DNA from: a virus
Reading direction: 5' to 3' (one strand)
DNA: 25,214 nt
IMG/VR virus record: IMGVR_UViG_3300047375_000026
Coordinates: 1 to 25,214 of that record
The position numbers and the translations under genes are program-made. Numbering within the stretch: the stretch's first letter is position 1; each line of letters begins with the position of its first letter. Below the pieces are notes generated by a model, which worked only from the letters and a program-made list of their open reading frames with translations, was not told the DNA's origin and did not search any database. Below, piece by piece: positions 6,860 through 15,910 of this stretch.

Positions 6860-9694
6860 ATGGCAAAGTCGAAGTTTCTACAAAGTTCTTTTGTAAGCGG
6901 AGAGTTGTCACCATTACTTAAAGGCCGAGTTGATCTTGAACAATACTATCAAGGCATGGAAACTGCTGAGAATGTTCTTATCGTCCCACAAGGAGGGTTA
7001 AAGCGTAGAGCAGGCACACAGCACATAGATACCGCAGAAAACGTAATGGCTCCATTTTTGTCAGCAGGGCTAGAACAACAATTTAGCTTTGTTGTTACTA
7101 CCGGACTCCCTTCTGTTGGGCAAGAATATACTAATAATTCAGCAACATTTACAGTAACTTCTTTTACTGGTTCAGGGCTTCCATATACTGCTTATGCAGA
7201 AAGAACAGCAGGGACAAATGACCCTACTGCTACTGGGACGCTTGATTCTGTAAACAATAATTTTCCTAATTTAATCTACACTTCTTTTCAGACTTTTGTA
7301 ATTACCATGCCTGAAGGTGGAGTAGCACAAAATATAAATGATTTTAACCCTGCAACAATAGGCACAACTACTACTAATATTGGAATTTTAGGAACAGGCA
7401 GCGAAGCAGATTATGTTGTTGCTTTTTACAACATTGCAGGAACATCTAGTCTTGGTAAAGTTGTAGATGTAAATAATATACAATTAACTGGCACTGGGTC
7501 AGCCGTTTTTAAATTACAGGCGTCCACAGATAATGTTACTTGGTCTACTCGTGAAGCTATGACTATAACAGAAAACGCTCAGACGTTTAGAGTTAGAATG
7601 CCTAATGATGTAGATTATAATTATTTTCGTATAGTACGAACAGGCGATACTGGAGACTTAGGCTCTTTAAAAATACAGTTAAGCGAGTTTAATGTTTTCT
7701 ATTTTACAGATATTGTCTCTAATGTAAAAACTTTTGACTTTAGTATTGAAACAAATAAACATTATCTTTGTGTGTTAACTGGTGGAGAAGAAACTACGCC
7801 ATCTTACGGTAATTTATCTCTTTATTTTGTTTCTAATAAAACTGGCAATATTACATCTTCAGCAAGACTAGCCGTTCCTATTCGCTCGTCAGAAGTATCT
7901 ACTGTTCGTGATGTGCAAACCGAAAATGTCATGTTAATGTTCCATGAGGATCATCATCCTAAAAGAATTATTAATACAGGTCTTAATGTATTTACTATTG
8001 ACGACATTCCTTTCCTTAATGTGCCTCAGTACGATTATGATGATGCGTCTAGTCCTACGCCTACTTCCTACGTAACAACAATGACGTTAAATCATTTTGA
8101 TGCAGGCGATAGATTTCAGATAGATGTCGAAGGCGTGTTAAGTAAAAACATAACAGTAACAGAAAGCGCATCATCAACTGCCGCAAACATACAGAAAAAC
8201 TTACAAGAAATGCCTATTTTTGGTGATACAGGTATTACAGTTACAGGCGGTAATACTATATTTACAATCACGGTTGGTGGTGAGTCTGCTAAATCTTTTG
8301 AGTTATGGTCTGGTTTTGCAACATCAGAAATAGGCGGCACTAATAATGAAATATCGTTTGCTTTAAATACTCAAGGAGTTCCTAGAAAAGAAGACGTATG
8401 GTCTGCTACTAGAGGGTATCCTAAGACTGCCGCATTCTATGCAGGAAGGTTATGGCTAGGTGGTACAAAGTCTAAGCTACAGAGTTTGTTTGCATCTAGG
8501 TCTGGCTCGTTCTTTGATTTCTACACAGAAGAAGGTGATGATGACGAGGGTATCTTTACAACCATATCCTCAAGACAGCTAACAGAGATTATCGACATTA
8601 ACCCTGATCGTGGCCTACAGGTGTTTACAGCAGGAGCAGAGTTTATTGTTAGAGGTAATACTCCGTCTGACATTACTATTGAAGCTCAAACACAGCATGG
8701 AGCATCGTTCTTAGAAGTTAAGTCTGTAGATGGTGCAACATTGTTTGTAGATCAAAACGGTAGAACATTACGATCTTATTTATATAACTACAATGAAGAT
8801 GCTTATAACAGTACGGACATATCTGTGTTATCTTCTCAGCTAATTGACGATCCATTAGATTTAGGTGTGTTAACTGGCTCGTTATCTGAGGATGCTAACT
8901 GGGTATTTATTGTTAACCAAGATGGTACTGCGGCAATCCTCAATACTTTACGCACACAAGATATTAATGGATTTACAAAATGGATTAATGGAGATACGCA
9001 AACAGATTATCCATTAAAGATTGTTTCTGTATCTGTAGTAAATAACGATTTATTTTTAGTAAACAAAAGAATCACTGCATCAGATACTACCTATACAATA
9101 GAAAAATGGAATTTTGATTATTTATTAGATTCATCTGTGAAGCTAGAAGCCAGTCAAAGTATACAGGGCAATAACTTGTATTTAGCTTCGAATCATTTAG
9201 ACGGAGAAACAGTTAGTGTTGTAGCTAGAGGAACAAATCTTCCTCAAAGAGTAGTGCAGACTGATCCTGCTTCTGGATACATTATTTTAACTGATTCAGA
9301 AAAAACATTTATTTTGGCGCAAGACCCCTCTGGCGGTGTCATTGATGTAGAGGTAGGTTACAACTTTACGCCTAAACTTGTAGGTATGCCTTTAAATACC
9401 AATTCAAATAGAATTGCAGGGCAAAACCAAATGCGAGAAAAGAAAATAACTCGTATGAATTTAAGAGTCTACAAAAGTTCTGGTGTGTATATTGATGGTA
9501 ATGCTGTTCCTATTAGACAGTTTGGAGATGCGGCAGATACACCATTAGATTCCAATCTTCCTGAACAAACTGGTATTATACAGGATAACAATGGTGGTAA
9601 TGGATGGGGAATAGAAGTACAGCCTGAGATTACTATTCCTAATCCTACGCCATTCCATATTCAGGCTATTGAATACGAGGTAGAATCATCTTAA
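6860..9694 (+). CDS. tail tubular protein B (nozzle), T7 gp12-like, with inserted domain
   Basis: The product forms the conical hexameric nozzle of the podovirus tail and carries the fibres. The N-terminus matches the family: SSFVSGELSPLLKGRVDLEQYY at about 9-30 and VPQGGLKRRAGTQHI at 42-56. The next expected element, FDFSIETNKHYLCVL, appears only at about 292-306, so about 230 residues are inserted, and the protein is 944 residues against 794 in T7. Within the insertion, residues about 216-282 (LQASTDNVTW, YNYFRIVRTG) resemble a jelly-roll, F5/8C-like sugar-binding module. The rest includes AAFYAGRLWLGG near 526 and a C-terminal beta-rich half. It lies directly after the tube A gene. Confidence 0.93.
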   Translation: MAKSKFLQSSFVSGELSPLLKGRVDLEQYYQGMETAENVLIVPQGGLKRRAGTQHIDTAENVMAPFLSAGLEQQFSFVVTTGLPSVGQEYTNNSATFTVTSFTGSGLPYTAYAERTAGTNDPTATGTLDSVNNNFPNLIYTSFQTFVITMPEGGVAQNINDFNPATIGTTTTNIGILGTGSEADYVVAFYNIAGTSSLGKVVDVNNIQLTGTGSAVFKLQASTDNVTWSTREAMTITENAQTFRVRMPNDVDYNYFRIVRTGDTGDLGSLKIQLSEFNVFYFTDIVSNVKTFDFSIETNKHYLCVLTGGEETTPSYGNLSLYFVSNKTGNITSSARLAVPIRSSEVSTVRDVQTENVMLMFHEDHHPKRIINTGLNVFTIDDIPFLNVPQYDYDDASSPTPTSYVTTMTLNHFDAGDRFQIDVEGVLSKNITVTESASSTAANIQKNLQEMPIFGDTGITVTGGNTIFTITVGGESAKSFELWSGFATSEIGGTNNEISFALNTQGVPRKEDVWSATRGYPKTAAFYAGRLWLGGTKSKLQSLFASRSGSFFDFYTEEGDDDEGIFTTISSRQLTEIIDINPDRGLQVFTAGAEFIVRGNTPSDITIEAQTQHGASFLEVKSVDGATLFVDQNGRTLRSYLYNYNEDAYNSTDISVLSSQLIDDPLDLGVLTGSLSEDANWVFIVNQDGTAAILNTLRTQDINGFTKWINGDTQTDYPLKIVSVSVVNNDLFLVNKRITASDTTYTIEKWNFDYLLDSSVKLEASQSIQGNNLYLASNHLDGETVSVVARGTNLPQRVVQTDPASGYIILTDSEKTFILAQDPSGGVIDVEVGYNFTPKLVGMPLNTNSNRIAGQNQMREKKITRMNLRVYKSSGVYIDGNAVPIRQFGDAADTPLDSNLPEQTGIIQDNNGGNGWGIEVQPEITIPNPTPFHIQAIEYEVESS

Positions 9695-9738
9695 ATCAAT
9701 TAGCAAAGCAAGATGAGATATTAAAACTACAGTCATTA

Positions 9739-10068
9739 ATGTTAAAAGGTGACACTGTAGAGTTAGAAACTAAGCATCATTTTAGTGATGGCTTATATGC
9801 AAGAGAGTTGTTTATCCCTGCCGGAGTATGTTTAGTAGGAGCGTTACACAAAACGACTCACTTGTACATGGTAGTAAAGGGTAGATGTAAGGTGTCTAGC
9901 CAATTTGGTAACTTGGATATAGAGGCTCCGTTTATGGGAGAGACTATTCCGCAAACTAAGCGTGTTATATACGCTGAAACAGACTGTGTATGGATTACAT
10001 ATCACCCTACACACTTAACTGATATAGACGAGATAGAAGCGGCTTTGTTAGAGCCAGAGGATATTTAG
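9739..10068 (+). CDS. small cupin-like virion-region protein
   Basis: The 109-residue product is beta-rich and has a cupin-like core: ELFIPAGVCLVGALHKTTHL at about residues 23-42, VVKGRCKV at 45-52, and WITYHPT near 85-91. The first half of the motif has Gly34, His37, His41 and Gly48, an imperfect version of the metal-binding cupin motif, so catalysis is doubtful and a structural role is possible. It sits between nozzle and internal virion genes. The ATG has no ribosome binding site, whereas the same frame stays open upstream to about 9688, encodes a plausible amphipathic helix (NQLAKQDEILKLQSL), and is preceded by GAGG at 9677-9680. The true start may therefore be an unusual codon upstream. 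Confidence 0.75.
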   Translation: MLKGDTVELETKHHFSDGLYARELFIPAGVCLVGALHKTTHLYMVVKGRCKVSSQFGNLDIEAPFMGETIPQTKRVIYAETDCVWITYHPTHLTDIDEIEAALLEPEDI

Positions 10069-10467
10069 ATGACATGGGTAATAACGGCAATAGTTGCAAG
10101 TACAGCAGTAAGTACTTATGGTCAAATTGAAGCCGGCAAAGCACAACAAGATGCTTTAGAAGAACAGGCTAGGCAAGAAAAGATTGCCGCTGAAGGTCGT
10201 GAATTACAAAGACGACAAGAGTTAAACAAAGTTCTGGCCTCTAATGTTGTTGGAGCGTCCATGTCTGGCATGACTGGAGAAGGAACCCCTGCTAGTATCG
10301 CTCTAGAAAGTGCTAAACAAATAGGCACAAGCGAAGGAATGATAGGATTATCTGAAAAGTTACAAAGAGCGCAGTTACGCAGGCAAGGGGCAATGGCTAG
10401 AAGTACCGCTAATATACAGGCTACCTCTACTTTGTTAAAAGGCGCTTCTAATGTATTGGAGAGTTAA
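10069..10467 (+). CDS. internal virion protein, T7 gp14-like
   Basis: The 132-residue protein begins with a hydrophobic stretch (WVITAIVASTAVSTYG, residues 3-18), then a long charged, Gln/Ala/Arg-rich helical region with coiled-coil character. In the middle is a Gly/Ser/Met segment, NVVGASMSGMTGEGTPA, typical of small podovirus core proteins that enter the host envelope during DNA ejection. Size and position ahead of two large core proteins fit T7 gp14, although direct similarity is low. It starts directly after the cupin-like gene stop and is followed by 12 bases before the next gene. Confidence 0.78.
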   Translation: MTWVITAIVASTAVSTYGQIEAGKAQQDALEEQARQEKIAAEGRELQRRQELNKVLASNVVGASMSGMTGEGTPASIALESAKQIGTSEGMIGLSEKLQRAQLRRQGAMARSTANIQATSTLLKGASNVLES

Positions 10468-10479
10468 TAGGAAATAATA

Positions 10480-12849
10480 ATGGCTAAACGACCTAGACAA
10501 CAACGTATTCTATCTTACGGAGAGTTTCGCCCTACTGGTGTAGATGACTCTGCGGCTAGGCGTATGCAGGCTCTAGCAGGCTTAGGAGAGACTGTAGCAG
10601 GCGTTGCTGAACAGTTTGGAAGGGCTAAGGCTACAGAGTTGGCTCCTGAGCAGGCGGCTAAGGACGCTAGAAAGGCGGCAGAAGAAGGTGAGGAGTTAAA
10701 GAAAAGAGATCCGTTAGCTTGGGGCGCTCAAGCATATAACTCTGTTGCTGTAGCTACGTATGAAGCAAATCTAAAAGTAGACTTAGACGAAGCTATGTTT
10801 AATGCGTACAAAAACAATCCTGATAACATTGAAGGCTATCAAAAACTTGCAGATGCGGCTTTTGAAGGATTAACGTCTAAAGCCCCAGAATCAGTAAAAG
10901 CAAATGTAGATTTATTTTACAGGCAGAGAAACTCTAAGTACGCAAAGCCAATTAATGATCAAACACAGAAAAACATTGTTGCCGAGCAACGAGGCGATTT
11001 AGAAGCTGGCTTAGAAGTTTCTAAAGACAACATATCTAATTTAACCAGAAACGGTAACGAACAAGAAGCCTTAGAAGCAAAGCTAGGATTATTTTTTGAT
11101 TTAGAAAATGCTGTAAAAAACGGTGTTATCACTCCTTTGTACGCTGAACAGCAAAAAGCGGCTATTGATGATGATGTTGCAAAACAGGTTGTATTAGGGC
11201 AGTTAGATAGAACAATTTTCGATGAATCACTTGATCCTGAAGAACGGATACAAAAAGGCGAGGAATTTATTTCTGATCTTATAAAATCAGATATTCCAGA
11301 TTTAAATCCTGCACAAAAAGATGCTTTAGTAAAGACGGTAAATGCTAAAGTGCAAAGTGAACAAATTGCTTACAACAAAGAACAAAACACTCTGACTCAA
11401 GAAGAAGAAAGACAAAAAGCCGATTTAGTGCGAGAAATAAAAACAGGTCAGATTTCTGGTGAAGAAGCATACGAAAAGATTGATCAATTTTTTAAAGATG
11501 GCTTAATAAAAAATGAAAATGAATTAATTATGTATGAAGGTTTTGTAATTTCAAAAACAAAATCCGCATTAAAAGTAGAAAATGATATTAGTAATGTTAA
11601 TAAAGTTTTGCGAGGTGAAAGACCATCAGAACCTTTGGATCAGAAAGCTGTAGATACTTATTACGAAAGCATACAATCAGGTCTTCCAGAAAACCCTGAA
11701 GCCAGATCAGTGTATCAAGCACAGGTAGTGCAAAGCACTCGTTATGTGCCTTCTATGATTAAGACCGAATTGCGTAATGATTTAATTTCTAGAAACCCAG
11801 AAAAAGTTCTTGCGGCAACTGACACTATGGATAGGATATTAAACATAGCTGGTATGTCTGAAGAGTTTACCGCGCAGGAGCTTGCCTTTGCTGACCAAGT
11901 TATATTTAACATGGACTACATGGATGCAGATAAAGCTATACAAATGGCTAGAACAAATACTGATACAGATAATACAGCATTAGTAGATGCGCGAACTAAA
12001 GCCATAAAAGACAATAAGAAAGTTTTTGCAGACGCATACTCTAATGAAGTTGATGACGCATTTATGGGGTTTCGTGAAGACTTTCAGAATAATCCTGATG
12101 CGGCCGCACAGATGACCAGTGACTATGGCCGTTTAGTAGAGACATACTATAAAGCTGGTAGCAGTATTGAGTCAGCAAAGTCTAGGGCTATATCAGCTTT
12201 ACAAACTAACTGGACTAAATCAGAGTTTGGTCTAATGAAGTATGCTCCTGAGCAATTCTATGGGAAAGGAACTGACAAATACCTTAAAAAAGACATATAT
12301 GATTTAGTAAAACCTCTTTATGACGATAGAGGAGTTACATTTACTGAAGATGACATATTTCTAAAAAGCGATGACGAAACAGCTAGACAAGCAAGCCAAG
12401 GAAAACCTACATATAGCGTTTTAATTAAAACTAGTGATGGTACTTTACAGCGCCCTATGTTTATTGATAATGACGGAAACATAGCAGATCGTTATAAGCC
12501 TGATGAAGAGTTAATACAAAATGCTAAACAATCTATTATTGACGAAAATAAAGAAAAATCAGACGAAATATTAGCAGATCGTCCATATCGACAAAGAACC
12601 TTCCAAAAAATAGCTAAAGAACTTGGAGTTGATGATACGCCTAAAGAAAGCACTGGTGGAAGATTTGAAGGCGGTTCAGCAGAGTTAGACAGAAAATTTA
12701 GAACACAAGGCCTTGCAGAGTCGTTAGACATAATAGGTTCAGCGTTAGATCGAGTAACATATACTCCTTCGGAAATGTTTGAAGATGTTGCTGTTAAAAT
12801 AGGGCGTAAAAGCGATGAATACATTGAGTCATTAAAGAAGGATAAATAA
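10480..12849 (+). CDS. large internal virion protein, T7 gp15-like
   Basis: The 789-residue product is soluble and helical, very rich in Ala, Lys, Glu, Asp and Gln, with no membrane segment. The N-terminus (SYGEFRPTGVDDSAARRMQAL near 12-33, then GLGETVAGVAEQFGRAKATEL) is the pattern of podovirus ejection proteins that form the inner core above the portal and assemble a periplasmic conduit for DNA. Its position between a small gp14-like and a larger gp16-like protein supports T7 gp15 equivalence, by gene order more than by sequence. A GGAAATAATA stretch precedes the ATG. The stop shares a base with the next start (TAATG), suggesting matched expression of the two core proteins. Confidence 0.82.
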   Translation: MAKRPRQQRILSYGEFRPTGVDDSAARRMQALAGLGETVAGVAEQFGRAKATELAPEQAAKDARKAAEEGEELKKRDPLAWGAQAYNSVAVATYEANLKVDLDEAMFNAYKNNPDNIEGYQKLADAAFEGLTSKAPESVKANVDLFYRQRNSKYAKPINDQTQKNIVAEQRGDLEAGLEVSKDNISNLTRNGNEQEALEAKLGLFFDLENAVKNGVITPLYAEQQKAAIDDDVAKQVVLGQLDRTIFDESLDPEERIQKGEEFISDLIKSDIPDLNPAQKDALVKTVNAKVQSEQIAYNKEQNTLTQEEERQKADLVREIKTGQISGEEAYEKIDQFFKDGLIKNENELIMYEGFVISKTKSALKVENDISNVNKVLRGERPSEPLDQKAVDTYYESIQSGLPENPEARSVYQAQVVQSTRYVPSMIKTELRNDLISRNPEKVLAATDTMDRILNIAGMSEEFTAQELAFADQVIFNMDYMDADKAIQMARTNTDTDNTALVDARTKAIKDNKKVFADAYSNEVDDAFMGFREDFQNNPDAAAQMTSDYGRLVETYYKAGSSIESAKSRAISALQTNWTKSEFGLMKYAPEQFYGKGTDKYLKKDIYDLVKPLYDDRGVTFTEDDIFLKSDDETARQASQGKPTYSVLIKTSDGTLQRPMFIDNDGNIADRYKPDEELIQNAKQSIIDENKEKSDEILADRPYRQRTFQKIAKELGVDDTPKESTGGRFEGGSAELDRKFRTQGLAESLDIIGSALDRVTYTPSEMFEDVAVKIGRKSDEYIESLKKDK

Positions 12850-15800
12850 TGGGATTTGTTACTGGCGAATCTACTCAAATTTTTGCGCCAAAGTTAAGAG
12901 TATCTACTAAGCAGATTGAAGACCCGACTGTATCAGAAATAGCTGGTGCATTTTTTCGACAAGAAAATATTATAGGCTCTACTATCAGTGCAGAAGTAGG
13001 TATGCCTGACGCATATAAAGATGATCCTTCCTTTGACGCATATAGTTTTTTCACTGAAGAAGAAAAGATGGATGAGCAGTTTATTTCTACTGCAATATTA
13101 GCTGATAACGAAAAAGAAATTGAAGCTACACGTAGACAGATTATTAAAGAAAGAAAAGATCGCGACATAATGGTTAGAGGGGGAGCAACGTCATTTGTTG
13201 TTGGTTTACCTGTAATGATAGCTGATCCTATTTCTTTGTTGTCTATAGGTGGTGTGGCATTTAATACCTATAGGGCAGGGAAAGGCATTCTTAAAGGCGC
13301 GGCTGTAATGGGGTCTGTAGTTGGTGTTGACACAGCACTCCAAGAAGCGGCTTTACACACGCAACAGCTAACTAGAACTTACGGAGAGTCTGCCACTAAC
13401 ATTTCTGCTGGAATGCTCTTAGGTGGCGTTTTAGGAGGCACAGCGGCTAAGTTATCCACGTATGGTGTTGATGCTAAAATGATCGACGCATACGAGGACG
13501 TAATGAATGTTGAGCCTAAGATTGCTGAAGGTATCAATCCTACCATTGACGCTGTTACTGAGCCTGTAGGTTCGCGCAGTGTTGGCGCACAGCAAGTTCT
13601 CGGTGATACTGAAGTGTCTGGAGCAATAGCTAAAAAATTAGTAAAGTTATTAGGCTTTGATCCGCTGTCTCGGACAATCACAAGCGAGAACCCAACTACA
13701 CGTTTAATTGCTACCATGATGGCTGAAAACCCTATCAAAATGGATGGCAATGTTCTGCAAGCGGCTGAGTCATTAGCTAAAGCACATTCAGGAAAGTTAG
13801 GCACGTCATTGCAAAACAACGCTAATCTTTTCGCAGAATATAAGAGTGCTGGTGGAAAGATGAATCGTAAGCAGTTTAATGAAGCTGTATCTACTGCAAT
13901 TAGGAAAGGTGATAGCAACATACCTCAAGTCAAGGCTTCTGCTGATTACTGGAATAAAGAACTATACACTCCTCTTAAAGATGAGATGGTAGCTTTAAAA
14001 TTACTTCCTGAAGATGTAGATGTTAAAACAGCTAATAACTATCTAAATCGTGTGTGGAACAAAAATAAAATTTCAGCTAACTTCCCTCAGTTTATAAACA
14101 AAGTTTCTAACTGGCTTGCAGAGAAAGATGTAAAGCTATTTGAAGATGCTAAGGCGGCTTCTGAGAACATTGCTACAGCAACAGGAAAAGAAAAAGACAA
14201 TCTTCAGGCAATTATCGACAAGGCTGAGTTTAAAAAAGGCATGGATTTTGAGCGCCAAGATTATGAATCTCTTGCTCAAGAAATAGCACAAAGAATACAA
14301 GGCAGTCCAGACGGTAGACTTCCTTATGATTGGAAGTTAGGTTCTGGTTCTAACAGTCGCGGCATTAATGGCACTGCATTACGTGGACCATTAAGAAATC
14401 GTGTATTCCAAATTGATGATGAAATAGTTGAAGAGTTTTTAGAGAATGACATTGAGACATTAGGCGCTAGGTATCTGCAAAATGTAGCTGGAGACGTTGA
14501 GTTAGTTAGAAAGTTTGGTGATGTTAATATGGACGATCAACTTAAAGATATTAACACATGGTATGCAAAGAAAAAAACCGATAAATCACTGACTCCAAAG
14601 CAACAACAAAAATTAGAAAAGCAAAGAGAAAGTGACGTTAGAGACATTGCAGGAATGCGTGATCGTATTCGTGGTGTTTACGGATTTTCTGAAGATAATA
14701 TCTGGACTCGTATGGCTAGGTCTTCAAGAGACTTAAACTATTTACGTTTGCTTGGTGGTGTAACTGTATCTAGTTTGCCTGACGTTTCGCGCGTATTTAT
14801 GGCTGAAGGTTTTGCTAAAACATTTAAGAGTGGTCTAGCGCCATTAATTAAAAACACAAAAACTTTTAAAGTTGCGGCTTCTGAGTTAAAGCGTTATGGC
14901 GTAGGCACTGATGCTATCATGTCAGGCAAGTCAGAAATTATTGCTGATGTTGGAGATTATGCTCAAGGCGGTACAGCTGTTGAAAGAGGATTACGATCAG
15001 CTTCTAGCAAGTTTGGAAAGATAAACTTCTTAGATCATTGGACAGCAGGAATGAAACAACTTCACGCTGTTACGATGCAAACATCTATCTTTGATGGATT
15101 AAAGAAAGGAGTTTATGACAAGCGCCTAGCTCGATTAGGTATTGACGAGCAATCAGCAAAAGATATGTATGAGCAAGTAGTAAAGCATGGCAAGAATGAA
15201 GATGGTATTTGGCTGACTAATGCTAAAAACTGGGATAGACCAGATTTAGAAAGAATGTGGGGCGCGGCAGTACGTAAAGAAAGTGATCGCGTAATCCTAA
15301 TTCCCGGACAAGAAAAGCCATTGTTCATGTCTACTGAAATGGGTAAAACAGTAGGTCAGTTTAGATCGTTTATATTGTCTGCTACCCAGCGAGTCTTTAT
15401 TGCCGCATTACAGAATCAAGATCACAATGCAGTAGGCGGTCTTGCTTCACTTGTCGGTATGGGAATGTTTACTTATTACGTTAAACAGAAGATTGCAGGA
15501 AGGGATGTTAGTGATGATCCTGCTGTATGGGTTACAGAGGGGATTGATAGATCAGGTGCAATAGGCGTTATCGGAGAAATTACTAACACCATAGAAAAGA
15601 TATCAGGCAACTCTTTAGGATTAAGGCCGTTGTTAGGAATTGATGCCCCTGCTTCTAAGCAAGTATCTCGTACTGTTTCTGAGTCTTTGCTAGGGCCAAC
15701 TTTTGGTAGCTTGTTATCCACTACTGTAGCGGCAACTAACGCAATTACATCTGAAGGTGAAATGACTGAATCAGATATAAGGACACTTAGAAGACTTATA

Positions 15801-15869
15801 CCTTTACAGAATTTATTTTATATAAGACATGGATTAGATGAAGTTCAGAAAGCATCGAATGATTTATAA
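12849..15869 (+). CDS. largest internal virion (ejection) protein, T7 gp16-like by position
   Basis: At 1006 residues this is the biggest core protein. Early hydrophobic segments lie at about residues 111-139, 145-165 and 182-200, with many Gly and Ala, suitable for inserting into the host membrane during ejection. The remainder is helical and charged, with a further hydrophobic patch around 860-880 (GGLASLVGMGMFTYYV). I see no obvious lytic transglycosylase motif at the N-terminus, which differs from T7 gp16, so wall digestion at entry would have to come from elsewhere. It follows the gp15-like gene through a one-base TAATG overlap and ends the ejection-protein block; a promoter-like sequence lies in the gap before the fibre gene. 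Confidence 0.82.
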   Translation: MGFVTGESTQIFAPKLRVSTKQIEDPTVSEIAGAFFRQENIIGSTISAEVGMPDAYKDDPSFDAYSFFTEEEKMDEQFISTAILADNEKEIEATRRQIIKERKDRDIMVRGGATSFVVGLPVMIADPISLLSIGGVAFNTYRAGKGILKGAAVMGSVVGVDTALQEAALHTQQLTRTYGESATNISAGMLLGGVLGGTAAKLSTYGVDAKMIDAYEDVMNVEPKIAEGINPTIDAVTEPVGSRSVGAQQVLGDTEVSGAIAKKLVKLLGFDPLSRTITSENPTTRLIATMMAENPIKMDGNVLQAAESLAKAHSGKLGTSLQNNANLFAEYKSAGGKMNRKQFNEAVSTAIRKGDSNIPQVKASADYWNKELYTPLKDEMVALKLLPEDVDVKTANNYLNRVWNKNKISANFPQFINKVSNWLAEKDVKLFEDAKAASENIATATGKEKDNLQAIIDKAEFKKGMDFERQDYESLAQEIAQRIQGSPDGRLPYDWKLGSGSNSRGINGTALRGPLRNRVFQIDDEIVEEFLENDIETLGARYLQNVAGDVELVRKFGDVNMDDQLKDINTWYAKKKTDKSLTPKQQQKLEKQRESDVRDIAGMRDRIRGVYGFSEDNIWTRMARSSRDLNYLRLLGGVTVSSLPDVSRVFMAEGFAKTFKSGLAPLIKNTKTFKVAASELKRYGVGTDAIMSGKSEIIADVGDYAQGGTAVERGLRSASSKFGKINFLDHWTAGMKQLHAVTMQTSIFDGLKKGVYDKRLARLGIDEQSAKDMYEQVVKHGKNEDGIWLTNAKNWDRPDLERMWGAAVRKESDRVILIPGQEKPLFMSTEMGKTVGQFRSFILSATQRVFIAALQNQDHNAVGGLASLVGMGMFTYYVKQKIAGRDVSDDPAVWVTEGIDRSGAIGVIGEITNTIEKISGNSLGLRPLLGIDAPASKQVSRTVSESLLGPTFGSLLSTTVAATNAITSEGEMTESDIRTLRRLIPLQNLFYIRHGLDEVQKASNDL

Positions 15870-15881
15870 CCCTTTAAATAG

Positions 15882-15887
15882 TATAAT
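15882..15887 (+). promoter_or_regulatory. possible -10 element ahead of the tail fibre gene
   Basis: A perfect TATAAT lies in the 41-base gap between the ejection protein and the fibre. No convincing -35 is present 16-18 bases upstream. If used, transcription would start near 15894, leaving a leader of about 17 bases that contains the GAGG ribosome binding site. Confidence 0.35.
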
Positions 15888-15910
15888 TGGCAAAACCTAT
15901 GAGGCCATAA

